Origin: an uncultured Bacilli bacterium
GTDB taxonomy: Bacteria; Bacillota_I; Bacilli_A; RF39; UBA660
DNA length: 64,000 nucleotides
Direction: 5' to 3'
Assembly (NCBI GenBank): GCA_934130105.1
Contig: CAKOXL010000003.1
Span: 4,473 to 68,472 of the forward strand
The notes below the pieces were generated by a model. It saw only the letters and a program-made list of their open reading frames with translations. It did not search any database and was not told where the DNA came from. A program made the translations under genes and the position numbers. This document shows positions 54,136 through 63,857 of the stretch, piece by piece (the first letter of the stretch is position 1; each line of letters begins with the position of its first letter).

Positions 54136-56487
54136 AACTAATAACCTAATATTTCTAGGATCCTTCTTGGTTCTTTTCTTTTTAAATAATTTTTGATATA
54201 TATCTGTATAACGATCAACTAAAATAAAATTAATTTCCTTTTTAATATCATTTGGAACTTCATCTAAATCTTTTTCATTACTACTTGGAATAAAAATAGT
54301 ACGAATTCCATTACGATGTGCACCAATAACCTTTTCCTTTAATCCACCAATAGCTAACACCTTTCCACGCAAAGTCATTTCACCAGTCATAGCAATATTA
54401 GTATGAATGCTAGTATTTGTAAGTAATGAAATAAGGGTAGTTGTTAAAGTAACACCTGCACTAGGACCATCTTTTGGAACAGCACCCTCAGGAACATGAA
54501 TATGAATATCTCGATTTTCAAACAGTGAATAATCAATATTAAACTTTTCATAATTAGCCTTAATATAATCAAGTGCCAAATTAGCTGATTCTCTCATGAC
54601 ATCACCTAAACTACCAGTCATAACAATACCACCTTTTCCAGGAAACATGACTGCTTCAATAGGCAAAGTATCACCGCCATAAGGAGTATATGCAAGTCCA
54701 TTAACTACACCTACATGTTCAATAATATCAACATCAGTCCATAAATACTTTTTCTTACCGAGGTATTTTTCAATGTTATAATCAGTAATAAAATAAAAAT
54801 TATTTTTACCATCTATTATTTTTTCTTTAACAATTTTTCTAAATACAGTAGCTAGATTTCTAGTTAATTCACGAACACCAGCTTCTTTTGTATAAGATCT
54901 TATCATTGTCAAAATAACTTCATCACTAAAATTTACTTCTTCTTTAGTTAAGCCATGTTCTTTAAGCTCTCTTGGAATTAAATAATTTCTTGCAATATCT
55001 AATTTTTCATACTCAGTATAAGAAGAAAGTTCAATAATTTCCAAACGGTCCCTAAGCTCATTAGGAATCTGATCATAATAATTAGCTGTCGTAATAAACA
55101 TTACCTGGCTTAAGTCGAACTCTTCCTCAATATAGTGATCTGAAAAATTTTTATTTTGTTCAGGATCCAAAATTTCAAGCAAACTACTAGCTGGATCACC
55201 TTTGATATCCTTTGTCATTTTATCTATTTCATCTATAACAAATACTGGATTGGAGCTACCTGCTTTTTTCATACCTTGAATAATAAGTCCTGGAGCTGCA
55301 CCAACATAAGTTCTTCTATGTCCAACTATTTCAGCCTCATCATTTATACCACCAACAGAAATTTTTGTACATTTTCTATTTAAACTATCGGCAATACTTT
55401 TAGCTAATGTTGTTTTTCCTACACCCGGAGGTCCAACCAAACAAATAATTGGGCTCTTCAAACTATTAGTATTTTTCTTAACAGCAAGATATTCAACAAT
55501 TCTCTCTTTAACCTGTTCAAGTCCAAAATGTGAAGAATCTAGAACTTCTTTTACTTTTTTTAAATCGTTATTATCCTTTGTGTAAATATTCCACGGTAAA
55601 TCAAGTAACCAATCAATATAATTTCTTATCATTCCTATTTCTGGAGAATTTGGTGTCATTGCTTCGTATCTATTTAATTCAATTCTTAATCTATCTTTAA
55701 TCTTATTATTACATTTAAGTTTTTCTATTTTTTCTCTTATTTTACTAATTTCATCATCTTTATCGTTAATATCACCGAGTTCTTCTTTAATTATTCTAAT
55801 TCGCTCTCTTAAAATATACTCTTTCTGACTTTTTTCTATTTCAAATGATAACTTTTCATCTATTTCTTTTTCTATTTTAGCTATCTGCATATCATTATTA
55901 ATATCAGAAATAAGCATTTCAGCTCTCTTAATAACAGAAGTTTCTTTGATATAATCTAATTTTCTAGATCCTGATAAAGGCATATTAATTACAACAAAAT
56001 CTACCAAATTACTAAGATCATCTATTTTATAAACCGCCTGAAAAAATTCTTCATTCATATTACTAACTTCTTGGTACTTTTCAACTACATCATATATACT
56101 TCTTAAGTAAGCTGAATGCTTATTGAAATCAACTATATCATCTATTTCTTCTATATCAGCTTCAAGTACTTTATCATCATTTTTATATTTTAAAATATTT
56201 ACTCTTCTATCTCCATAAACAACAAGCTTTGTTTTCCCATTAGGTAAATCAATGTGAAGTTTTATAATGCCAACTACTCCAACTTTTGCTAAATTATCAT
56301 TTTCTAAATCACCACTGTTAGAGTTGCCATGTCCTTGTACAATTAATAAATTACTATTATAATACCCCTCTGATAGTGAAAATAATTGTTTATCTATTAC
56401 TGTATCAAAATTCATTCTTAGCTCACTAAATGGCAAAAGAATGGCATCATCTAAAATTAGGACAGGAAGACTATTTTGCACATTCAT
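54130..56487 (-). CDS. lon: ATP-dependent protease Lon
   Basis: 785 residues; AAGGAGGTGG before the ATG. N-terminal LonN domain, coiled coil, AAA+ domain (GPPGVGKTTLAKS; VFVIDEIDKM) and C-terminal peptidase with catalytic Ser in PKDGPSAGVT and Lys in GGLKEKVIGAHR. Degrades misfolded and regulatory proteins. Promoter TTGCTT-N16-TATAAT at 56538-56511. Confidence 0.97.
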   Translation of the reverse strand: MNVQNSLPVLILDDAILLPFSELRMNFDTVIDKQLFSLSEGYYNSNLLIVQGHGNSNSGDLENDNLAKVGVVGIIKLHIDLPNGKTKLVVYGDRRVNILKYKNDDKVLEADIEEIDDIVDFNKHSAYLRSIYDVVEKYQEVSNMNEEFFQAVYKIDDLSNLVDFVVINMPLSGSRKLDYIKETSVIKRAEMLISDINNDMQIAKIEKEIDEKLSFEIEKSQKEYILRERIRIIKEELGDINDKDDEISKIREKIEKLKCNNKIKDRLRIELNRYEAMTPNSPEIGMIRNYIDWLLDLPWNIYTKDNNDLKKVKEVLDSSHFGLEQVKERIVEYLAVKKNTNSLKSPIICLVGPPGVGKTTLAKSIADSLNRKCTKISVGGINDEAEIVGHRRTYVGAAPGLIIQGMKKAGSSNPVFVIDEIDKMTKDIKGDPASSLLEILDPEQNKNFSDHYIEEEFDLSQVMFITTANYYDQIPNELRDRLEIIELSSYTEYEKLDIARNYLIPRELKEHGLTKEEVNFSDEVILTMIRSYTKEAGVRELTRNLATVFRKIVKEKIIDGKNNFYFITDYNIEKYLGKKKYLWTDVDIIEHVGVVNGLAYTPYGGDTLPIEAVMFPGKGGIVMTGSLGDVMRESANLALDYIKANYEKFNIDYSLFENRDIHIHVPEGAVPKDGPSAGVTLTTTLISLLTNTSIHTNIAMTGEMTLRGKVLAIGGLKEKVIGAHRNGIRTIFIPSSNEKDLDEVPNDIKKEINFILVDRYTDIYQKLFKKKRTKKDPRNIRLLVD

Positions 56488-56510
56488 CCACCTCCTTAAA
56501 CTTGATACTT

Positions 56511-56538
56511 ATTATAACATCGACACAAAAAAAAGCAA
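56511..56538 (-). promoter_or_regulatory. Promoter of lon
   Basis: Minus strand TTGCTT (56538-56533), 16 bases, TATAAT (56516-56511). No CIRCE or other heat-shock box seen. Confidence 0.55.
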
Positions 56539-56621
56539 CACAATTATACAACTTTTTACATTGGATAATGTTGCCATTTTTAATAGTTAACATTAATATA
56601 ATTTACTTTCCAATTTTAGTA

Positions 56622-57212
56622 TTAATTATTACCTACTTCGCTAACATACTCTTCACCAGTAATAATTAATTTACCATAAAAATACTTGTTCATAATTTCA
56701 TTGCCAGCACTACTATCAATCCACAAAATAATAGAAGATGTAACCGTATCTTTTGAATATATAACATCACTAGTAATAATATTATCACTACTAGCTAAAT
56801 TAGCTGGATCAGTATAACTACCATCATTTTTCTTATAAACAAATTTTATATAGTCAGTTGATATGGATGAACAACTACTACCATCGCTTAATGTACAATC
56901 GTTTAATTTATCAGAATCAATCTCAATTTTCATAGTATACGATAAATTCTTACTAGAATTATTAGTCATATTAAATACAAATGGTGTAAGTTTAACACCT
57001 TCTTCATCGCTAATCGGATATGAATTTTCTAAATTTAAAGCATTATTATCGCTTAATATTTCTGTATCAATCCCACCTATTGAAATAATATTAACACTTT
57101 CACCTTTTTTTAAATACTGAAAAAAGCCAAAACTTTTACCAACTAAAAAAACTAAAACAACAGTTAAAAGTATAAAAGCTAATACTACTAACACTTTCTT
57201 ACTCCTTGTCAT
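56622..57212 (-). CDS. Exported TasA/camelysin-like protein
   Basis: 196 residues; signal-anchor helix at ~6-28, then a beta-rich domain (FVFNMTNNSSKNLSYTMKIEID, YIKFVYKKNDGSY, SSIILWIDSSAGNEIMNKYFYGKLIITGEE). The pattern is like TasA/camelysin-type fibre proteins and related surface proteins of gut Firmicutes. Assignment is tentative. Single gene between tig and lon. Confidence 0.6.
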   Translation of the reverse strand: MTRSKKVLVVLAFILLTVVLVFLVGKSFGFFQYLKKGESVNIISIGGIDTEILSDNNALNLENSYPISDEEGVKLTPFVFNMTNNSSKNLSYTMKIEIDSDKLNDCTLSDGSSCSSISTDYIKFVYKKNDGSYTDPANLASSDNIITSDVIYSKDTVTSSIILWIDSSAGNEIMNKYFYGKLIITGEEYVSEVGNN

Positions 57213-57247
57213 ATCACCAACTCCTATTTTGAGTATAACATCTATCC

Positions 57248-57275
57248 AAAAAAAAAGAAACTATTTATTAGCTTC
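57248..57275 (-). terminator. Terminator of tig
   Basis: GAAGCTA/TAGTTTC, 7-bp stem with 5-nt loop followed by nine T residues on the minus strand. Confidence 0.8.
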
Positions 57276-58532
57276 TTTTAAAAGTTCTATTACTTTTCTC
57301 ATTTCAAGATCATACTTAATCATATCTTTAGAACCAATTGCTTTTAATAGGTCTTCTTCTTTCATAGAATATTTTTCTGATAAAGATTTTATTTCATCTT
57401 CTACTTCTTTATCACTTACTTCAACCTTCTCAAGTTTCATAATTTCTTCTAAAGTTAAACGATAAAGAATATGTTGGTAAGCTTCTTTTTCCATTTGATT
57501 ATGTAAATCTTCATGAGTAGTTTTTGTAAACTGATAATACATATCTAGGCTTAAACCTTGCATTTTTAATTGTTCTTCAAATTTATGAATCATGTGATGA
57601 ATTTCATCATCTACCATTTCTTCAGGAATATCTACTTCAACATTTTTGCTGATTTCTGAAAGTAGAGAATCAATATATTTATTTTCAGCATCCATGTCTT
57701 TATTAGCTTTAATATTAGTTTCAATTTCTTTTTCTAATTTTTCTTTAGAATCAATTCCTTCCATACCTAAATCATCAAAGAAATCTTTGTCTAATTCTCT
57801 TACTTCTTTAACTTTAATTTCATTTACCTTAACTTTAAAGATAACTTCACATCCAGCTAAATCACTAGCTGCATAATCTTCTGGGAAAGTAACATTAATT
57901 TCTTTTTCTTCACCAGTTTTCATACCAACTAATTGTTCTTCAAAACCAGGAATGAAAGTATTTGAGCCAATTTCAAGAGAATAATTTTCCCCTTTTCCAC
58001 CTTCAAAAGCTACTCCGTCTTTGAAACCTTCAAAATCAATAATAGCTACATCACCGTTTTCAACAGTTCCGTTTTCTTTTACTACTAATTCAGTATACTT
58101 TTCTAAAAGATGAGATAATTCATGTTCAATTTCTTCTTTTGTTACTTTTACTTCATCCTTTGATACCTTTAAACCTTTATATTTTTTTACAGTTACTGTT
58201 GGTGCTGTAATAATTGTAAAAGTAAATTCTACTCCAGTATCATCAATAGACTTAATATCTACACGTGGTTGAACAACTGGAACTATATCTTTATTTTCAT
58301 CCATAACTTTTTCATAAGCTGTACCTAATAACTTTTCAGCAGCATCCATGTAAAGACTTTCTTTACCATACTTTTTCTCAAAAATATCTCTTGGACATTT
58401 ACCTTTTCTAAAACCATCTACTGTAACAGTTTTAACTTTTTCTTTAAAAGCACTATCTAAAGCTGTAGTCCATTCTACACCTTCAATTTTTATATTAAGT
58501 TCTTTTTTATTTTGATTTTTTTCTTTTGCCAT
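57261..58532 (-). CDS. tig: Trigger factor
   Basis: 423 residues; GGAGG before the ATG. Ribosome-binding N-domain with the VDGFRKGKCPRDIFEKKYG loop (usual GFRKGK), FKBP-type peptidyl-prolyl isomerase middle domain (GDVAIIDFEGFKDG, LVGMKTGEEKEI), and the C-terminal helical chaperone domain. Assists nascent protein folding at the ribosome. Confidence 0.97.
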   Translation of the reverse strand: MAKEKNQNKKELNIKIEGVEWTTALDSAFKEKVKTVTVDGFRKGKCPRDIFEKKYGKESLYMDAAEKLLGTAYEKVMDENKDIVPVVQPRVDIKSIDDTGVEFTFTIITAPTVTVKKYKGLKVSKDEVKVTKEEIEHELSHLLEKYTELVVKENGTVENGDVAIIDFEGFKDGVAFEGGKGENYSLEIGSNTFIPGFEEQLVGMKTGEEKEINVTFPEDYAASDLAGCEVIFKVKVNEIKVKEVRELDKDFFDDLGMEGIDSKEKLEKEIETNIKANKDMDAENKYIDSLLSEISKNVEVDIPEEMVDDEIHHMIHKFEEQLKMQGLSLDMYYQFTKTTHEDLHNQMEKEAYQHILYRLTLEEIMKLEKVEVSDKEVEDEIKSLSEKYSMKEEDLLKAIGSKDMIKYDLEMRKVIELLKEANK

Positions 58533-58556
58533 TTAAATTTCCTCCAATACGCTTTT

Positions 58557-58585
58557 ATTATAACTTAATTTTTATTTTTGCACAA
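58557..58585 (-). promoter_or_regulatory. Promoter of tig
   Basis: Minus strand TTGTGC (58585-58580), 17 bases, TATAAT (58562-58557). Confidence 0.65.
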
Positions 58586-58587
58586 TA

Positions 58588-59439
58588 TTATAAATATTTT
58601 TTATACTCATGATCCATTTTCTTTAAAATTTTTTCCCTTGTTTTTTCATAAGTACTTATTATTGCTTTAGTTTCTTGTTTAAAATTTTTAGCCAATCTAC
58701 TTTGTGGTAGCAATAACTCTTCATCTCTTATTTGTTCCAAATTATTAGCTATACAATATTTATGGTATGGCGAAAATATATCCTCATTTATCATGATTCT
58801 ATAATTTGCACCTTCTAAAAAAGGTAATTGCCCACCTTTTGAATTTGCATATCCCCTTTGAGTTAAAATCCTCTTTATTCTTAGATAATTTATGTAATCA
58901 CTATACTCTAACGTATGACTTTCATAAAGAAAAGTTAAGTTTAATAATAAATCTAGCCATGGTCCACAAACACCATAACCACCACCAAAAGTTCTTGGAT
59001 CAGATCTTTCTGGGATTCTTTTTTCAGATAGGCTTTTTTTAGATACTCCTAAAGAATTATCTTCAATTGTTTCTCTAAATGTATATGGTAAATTTATTTT
59101 AATGCTTTTAAAATTACAACCATTATCAAAACCATCTTGTATAACTAAATTTTTAATTTTATTATATGATTTATCATTTATAAAAACATTTTTACTCATT
59201 TTTAAACCGACTTTTTTAGCACATTCTTTTATATAGTCATATAGTCTTTTCTCTGAAAAATAATCATGATGCCTTTGACTTATTGAAAAATAAGTATATA
59301 AATTACTATCTTGACAATATACAGTACCATCATCAGCTATTTGCATATTTTGGTTACTTCTATTTGACTCCATCCTATATAATGTGTCTAAATAACCATT
59401 ATCTTTAAATTCTTTTAATATTTTTTCTAATGATGTCAA
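58588..59439 (-). CDS. Uncharacterised protein
   Basis: 283 residues; soluble, helix-rich, ends in charged helices (YEKTREKILKKMDHEYKKYL). Conserved-looking centre GGGYGVCGPWLDLLLNLTFLYE and RILTQRGYANSKGGQLPF. Not recognised. Lies between greA and tig with its own short upstream gap. Confidence 0.65.
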   Translation of the reverse strand: MTSLEKILKEFKDNGYLDTLYRMESNRSNQNMQIADDGTVYCQDSNLYTYFSISQRHHDYFSEKRLYDYIKECAKKVGLKMSKNVFINDKSYNKIKNLVIQDGFDNGCNFKSIKINLPYTFRETIEDNSLGVSKKSLSEKRIPERSDPRTFGGGYGVCGPWLDLLLNLTFLYESHTLEYSDYINYLRIKRILTQRGYANSKGGQLPFLEGANYRIMINEDIFSPYHKYCIANNLEQIRDEELLLPQSRLAKNFKQETKAIISTYEKTREKILKKMDHEYKKYL

Positions 59440-59455
59440 TTTTAATTTCCCCCTA

Positions 59456-59482
59456 TAAAAAAAAGTTAGTTCAAACTAACTT
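59456..59482 (-). terminator. Terminator of the ABC-F/dgt/greA operon
   Basis: AAGTTAGT/ACTAACTT, 8-bp stem with TTGA loop then T residues on the minus strand. Confidence 0.8.
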
Positions 59483-59960
59483 ATTTTATCTCTGTAACTT
59501 TTACTTGATAACTTCCATTAGGACTATCAACCGTTACAATATCGCCAACCTTATGTCCCATTAGGGCACGAGCAATAGGACTCTCATTAGAAATCTTACT
59601 AGCAAATGGATCTGCTTCTTGACTACCAACAATCATATACTCATCGCTATCATCTTCATCATCATCTATATAACTAATAGAAACAGTACTACCAAGGCTT
59701 ACTTTATCCTTTGAAGTTTCCTCGATAATCTCATAGTTTTCTAACATCTGTTCTATCTTTTTAATTCTACCTTCTAAAACTGCTTGTTCATTTCTAGCAG
59801 CATCATAATCGGCATTTTCAGATAAATCTCCTAATGCACGTGCTTCCTTAATTGATTGAATATTAGCTGGTCTTTTAACATTAATTAAGTCATCCAATTC
59901 TGCTTTTAACTCATCTAATCCTTTTTGTGTTAAATAAACAGGACTCTTACCACTCATCAT
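59481..59960 (-). CDS. greA: Transcription elongation factor GreA
   Basis: 159 residues from the ATG after GGAGGTG (a second ATG follows directly). N-terminal coiled-coil hairpin with acidic tip (ARALGDLSENADYDAARNEQ) and C-terminal FKBP-like domain (ISNESPIARALMGHKVGD). Rescues backtracked RNA polymerase. Last gene of the operon. Confidence 0.96.
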   Translation of the reverse strand: MMSGKSPVYLTQKGLDELKAELDDLINVKRPANIQSIKEARALGDLSENADYDAARNEQAVLEGRIKKIEQMLENYEIIEETSKDKVSLGSTVSISYIDDDEDDSDEYMIVGSQEADPFASKISNESPIARALMGHKVGDIVTVDSPNGSYQVKVTEIK

Positions 59961-60014
59961 ATTCACCTCCACTTACGAATACTTCTAACATTTTAGCACA
60001 GCAAGCATAAAATG

Positions 60015-61169
60015 TCAATCATTTTTTGTTGACACCCCTTTGATTAAGCGTAAAAAATATTCATCTGTCATTCCGGCTATATAGTCTATAATAATCCTTT
60101 TAGGATCTGTATTTTTTAAATACTCAGGACTCATATTGTTTAAAAAAACACTATATATATCACTATCAGTATTATGGTTTTTAATATCACATAAATACTT
60201 TTCAAATAAATAATTCATACCTTGCTTATAGGTATTTAATTGCTCTGGAGTATTAACTTTACAGTAAATATTTTTATAGTTAAAATCTTTCAAATCATAA
60301 ATAGCTTTAAATATATCATCGCTTAACTTAATATATGGCTTATCAAGACTATTTGCTACTATATCTAGGATAATCGTATTTACAATTTCCTTATTTGTAG
60401 TACCAAGAACACTTTTAATATTTTCTGGAACATCTTCTCTTTTTAATACTCCAATACGAATAGCATCTTCAATATCTCTACCAATATAACCTATAATATC
60501 ACTAATACGAACAACACAACCTTCTAATGTCATTGGTCTTATCTTTTTTAAAATTTCCTTATCTGTATAGCACATTTCATATTCCGTCAGAAATTCTTCT
60601 TTCGTCTTTTCCATAGGTGCATAAATATTTAAAGGCATTTCACCATTATGGCACATAATACCATCTAGTGTCTGAACAGTTAAATTATTACCATTACCAT
60701 TTTCTTCTAGTACCACATAATTTCTAACACTTTGAATATTATGATTAAACATGGTACCTAATTCACGCATAGAAATTTCATTTAAAAGAGCTTCACCCGT
60801 ATGTCCTAAAGGCGTATGACCAATATCATGCCCCAAAGCAATAGCTTCAATTAAATCTTCATTCAAATTTAAGCATCTTCCAATCGTACGAGCTATCTTA
60901 CTAACTAACTGTACATGAATAATACGTGTACTAACATGGTCATTAGAACTAAATGAAAATACTTGAGTTTTATTCATATATCTAGTATAAGACATAGAAT
61001 GAATAATACGATCGGTATCATGATAAAAACTTGGTCTTACTTCGTTAGTAAAATCTTCTTCTTTTAAACGAATAGCATCACTACTTTTAGTAGCATATTT
61101 ACTTAAATTTTCTTCTTTTAAAAGAAAATTACTTCTTGCCTTTTCTAATATTTCCTTATCCATATTCAT
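60015..61169 (-). CDS. dgt: dGTPase-like HD-domain triphosphohydrolase
   Basis: 384 residues; GGAGA before the ATG. HD marks: H in VSTRIIHVQLV, HD in ALGHDIGHTPLGHTGE, and D in RISDIIGYIGRD. The family cleaves dGTP to deoxyguanosine and triphosphate or acts on other dNTPs. 54 bases before greA, 28 bases after the ABC-F gene. Confidence 0.9.
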   Translation of the reverse strand: MNMDKEILEKARSNFLLKEENLSKYATKSSDAIRLKEEDFTNEVRPSFYHDTDRIIHSMSYTRYMNKTQVFSFSSNDHVSTRIIHVQLVSKIARTIGRCLNLNEDLIEAIALGHDIGHTPLGHTGEALLNEISMRELGTMFNHNIQSVRNYVVLEENGNGNNLTVQTLDGIMCHNGEMPLNIYAPMEKTKEEFLTEYEMCYTDKEILKKIRPMTLEGCVVRISDIIGYIGRDIEDAIRIGVLKREDVPENIKSVLGTTNKEIVNTIILDIVANSLDKPYIKLSDDIFKAIYDLKDFNYKNIYCKVNTPEQLNTYKQGMNYLFEKYLCDIKNHNTDSDIYSVFLNNMSPEYLKNTDPKRIIIDYIAGMTDEYFLRLIKGVSTKND

Positions 61170-61197
61170 TATTCTCCATTTATATTATTTTAAGAAT

Positions 61198-62808
61198 TTA
61201 TTTTGCTTCTTCTCTTAATTTTTTTACTTCTTTATTTTCCAAATACTCATCATATGGTAATCTTCTATCTATTACCCCAGTTGGCAATATTTCAATGATA
61301 CGATTAGCTATTGTTGATACAAATTGATGGTCATGAGATGCAAATAATAATTCTGAATCATATTTTATTAATCCATTGTTTAAAGAAGTAATGCTTTCTA
61401 GATCAAGGTGAGCAGTAGGTTCATCTAATATTAACATATTTCTTGCTTCTAACATACATTTTGATAACATACATCTAGCTTTCTCACCACCTGATAAAAC
61501 TGGTACTTTTTTAAACACATCTTCACCAGAGAATAACATTCTACCTAAAAATCCTCTTAATACAGTTTCATCGTCAACATGATAGTATCTACCAATCCAC
61601 TCCATAATATTGATATCATCTTTAAAATATGCTGAATTATCTTGTGGAAAATAAGATTTTGTAACTGTTTTTCCCCAAATTACTTCGCCAGAATCAAATT
61701 TTTCTTCACCCATTAGTATTTTAAATAACATCGTTTTTGCCATATCATTATTTCCTACAAAAGCAATTTTATCTCCTTTTAATACCGAAAATGATATTTT
61801 ATTTAATATTTTTTTACCATCTACTGTTTTACACAAATTTTTAACTGTTAGAATTTCTTTTCCAGATGGTTTTTCCGGTTTAAAATCGATATATGGATAT
61901 TTTCTTGATGATGGGATAATTTCATCTAATTCAATTTTTTCTAGCATTTTCTTACGAGAGGTTGCTTGTTTACTTTTAGAAGCATTAGCAGAGAATCTAG
62001 CAATAAAATCCTGTAGTTCTTTGATTTTTTCTTCTTTCTTCTTATTTGCTTCCTTCATCTGTTTTAAAGCAAGCTGACTAGATTCATACCAAAAATCATA
62101 GTTTCCAATATAAAGTTTAATTTTACCATAATCAATATCAGCAATATGAGTACAAACCTTATTTAAGAAATAACGGTCATGGCTAACAACAATTACTGTA
62201 TTTTGATAGTTGATTAAAAACTCTTCTAACCAGTTAATAGCTTCCATATCAAGGTTATTGGTAGGTTCATCTAATAATAAAATATCAGGATTTCCAAATA
62301 AAGCTTGAGCAAGCAATACTTTTACTTTTAATTTTGCTGGAATTTCACTCATTAAAGAATAATGCTTTAATACATCTATTCCTAAATTTGATAATAATTC
62401 TCCTGCTTCGCTTTCTGCTTCCCAACCATTTAATTCCATAAACTCGCCTTCTAGTTCTGCAAGGCGCATACCATCTTCATCAGTAAAATCAGTATGAGAA
62501 TATAATTCTTCTTTCTCTTTCATAATGCTATAAAGTTTAGCATTTCCCATAATCACTGTATCCATCACAGTATAATCTTCATAAGCATAATGGTTCTGTT
62601 TTAATGTTGAAATTCTTTCTCCTTTTGAAACAATTACTTCTCCACTAGTCGTTTCTATTTCTCCACTTAAAAGCTTTAAAAAAGTACTCTTTCCAGCACC
62701 ATTAGCACCAATTAACCCATAACAATTTCCCGCTGTAAACTTAATATTTACATCTTCAAATAAAGTACGTTTACCAAAACGCAAAGTTACATTTTTTGTC
62801 TGTATCAT
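61198..62808 (-). CDS. ABC-F family ATPase (YkpA/YbiT-like)
   Basis: 536 residues from the ATG after GGAGG. Two ATPase domains: first Walker A GANGAGKST and Walker B LLLDEPTNNLD; second Walker A variant GNNDMAKT and signature LSGGEKARCML with LILDEPTAHLD. No membrane helices. The first-domain signature reads IPAKLKVKVLLAQ instead of LSGG. YkpA-type factors act on the ribosome. First gene of the operon with dgt and greA. Confidence 0.92.
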   Translation of the reverse strand: MIQTKNVTLRFGKRTLFEDVNIKFTAGNCYGLIGANGAGKSTFLKLLSGEIETTSGEVIVSKGERISTLKQNHYAYEDYTVMDTVIMGNAKLYSIMKEKEELYSHTDFTDEDGMRLAELEGEFMELNGWEAESEAGELLSNLGIDVLKHYSLMSEIPAKLKVKVLLAQALFGNPDILLLDEPTNNLDMEAINWLEEFLINYQNTVIVVSHDRYFLNKVCTHIADIDYGKIKLYIGNYDFWYESSQLALKQMKEANKKKEEKIKELQDFIARFSANASKSKQATSRKKMLEKIELDEIIPSSRKYPYIDFKPEKPSGKEILTVKNLCKTVDGKKILNKISFSVLKGDKIAFVGNNDMAKTMLFKILMGEEKFDSGEVIWGKTVTKSYFPQDNSAYFKDDINIMEWIGRYYHVDDETVLRGFLGRMLFSGEDVFKKVPVLSGGEKARCMLSKCMLEARNMLILDEPTAHLDLESITSLNNGLIKYDSELLFASHDHQFVSTIANRIIEILPTGVIDRRLPYDEYLENKEVKKLREEAK

Positions 62809-62831
62809 AATTACCTCCAAAACTACTTACC

Positions 62832-62860
62832 ATTCTACTATATTTTATAAAGTAAAACAA
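62832..62860 (-). promoter_or_regulatory. Promoter of the ABC-F/dgt/greA operon
   Basis: Minus strand TTGTTT (62860-62855), 17 bases, TAGAAT (62837-62832). Confidence 0.55.
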
Positions 62861-62948
62861 TAACCAAGTATAAACCTAAATTTAATAATATTTAAGATTA
62901 AACGCAAATATAATCATTAGTAAAAATATTAATTATTAAAATATTAAA

Positions 62949-63004
62949 TTAAAAACAAAAGTTCAATTTTATAAATCATCTAAAAAGAGACTTAAAATTG
63001 AACT
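62949..63004 (-). terminator. Terminator of the gene at 63027-63857
   Basis: AGTTCAATTTTA/TAAAATTGAACT, 12-bp stem with a ~21-nt loop, then TTTGTTTTTAATTT on the minus strand. Confidence 0.65.
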
Positions 63005-63026
63005 ATAAGTATCATCATTTTATTTT

Positions 63027-63857
63027 CTACAAATCACGCCATGACTCATAAAAATTTTTAATCTTACTACTTCCACTTGCTGCTAATTCTTTTACTAATT
63101 GCCATGTAAAGCCAAAACTTTCTTTCATTGTATTAAAATCACTCTTAGCTTGATTACATGTATCATCGCCAACACTTTCACACAAATAAGAAGTAAACTC
63201 TAAATATTTAACTGCTAATTTACCTTTTATATTATCATATTTATCTTTTATTACATCTTTATAATCAGGAAAATAATTATCAATCTTATTATCAATTGAC
63301 AAAGCAATTTTAATTACTTGCAACTTAGCACTTGTTGTAAGTTGTGAAAATTTATAACCATTAACCTCTTTATCATAAAAAATAAAATCAACAATAGTAA
63401 CAAAAGTCTCCTTAGCTTTTTCACGTAAAGATCTATCATCTTGATTAGCTACATTAGATATGCTTTTTTCTTGTTCAGCAAAATAACTAACAATATCACT
63501 TTTATTTTCTTTTATATCACTAGTTACCAAGTCACCACTATTTTTGTTATCAACACTATTTGAAACATTATTATCCGATTTATTAGTATTATCTGAAGTA
63601 TTATTATCATTTTTCTTAATAGTATCAGTATTTTGTATAGCATCATTATTATTTTTATTATCTTGATCTACACTATTATTACTAGAATCTACATAGTCTT
63701 CATTTACTTTATCTAAAACATTATTAGAATTATTTTCACTTTTATCTATTTTTTTATTAAAACTAAAACTATCAGTATTAAGAAGAATTATAATACTAAT
63801 AACAAATAATAAAGTAGAAATACCAATCATTGTAACAATCAATTTATTATTTTTCAT
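63027..63857 (-). CDS. Membrane-anchored protein with Asn/Asp-rich linker
   Basis: 276 residues; GGGTGGTAGT before the ATG. Signal-anchor helix (~7-27), a ~100-residue low-complexity N/D/S linker, then a helical domain (~135-276; EKAKETFVTIVDFIFYDKEVNG, YLCESVGDDTCNQAKSDF with a Cys pair). Not recognised; likely extracellular. Single gene near the window end. Confidence 0.72.
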   Translation of the reverse strand: MKNNKLIVTMIGISTLLFVISIIILLNTDSFSFNKKIDKSENNSNNVLDKVNEDYVDSSNNSVDQDNKNNNDAIQNTDTIKKNDNNTSDNTNKSDNNVSNSVDNKNSGDLVTSDIKENKSDIVSYFAEQEKSISNVANQDDRSLREKAKETFVTIVDFIFYDKEVNGYKFSQLTTSAKLQVIKIALSIDNKIDNYFPDYKDVIKDKYDNIKGKLAVKYLEFTSYLCESVGDDTCNQAKSDFNTMKESFGFTWQLVKELAASGSSKIKNFYESWRDL

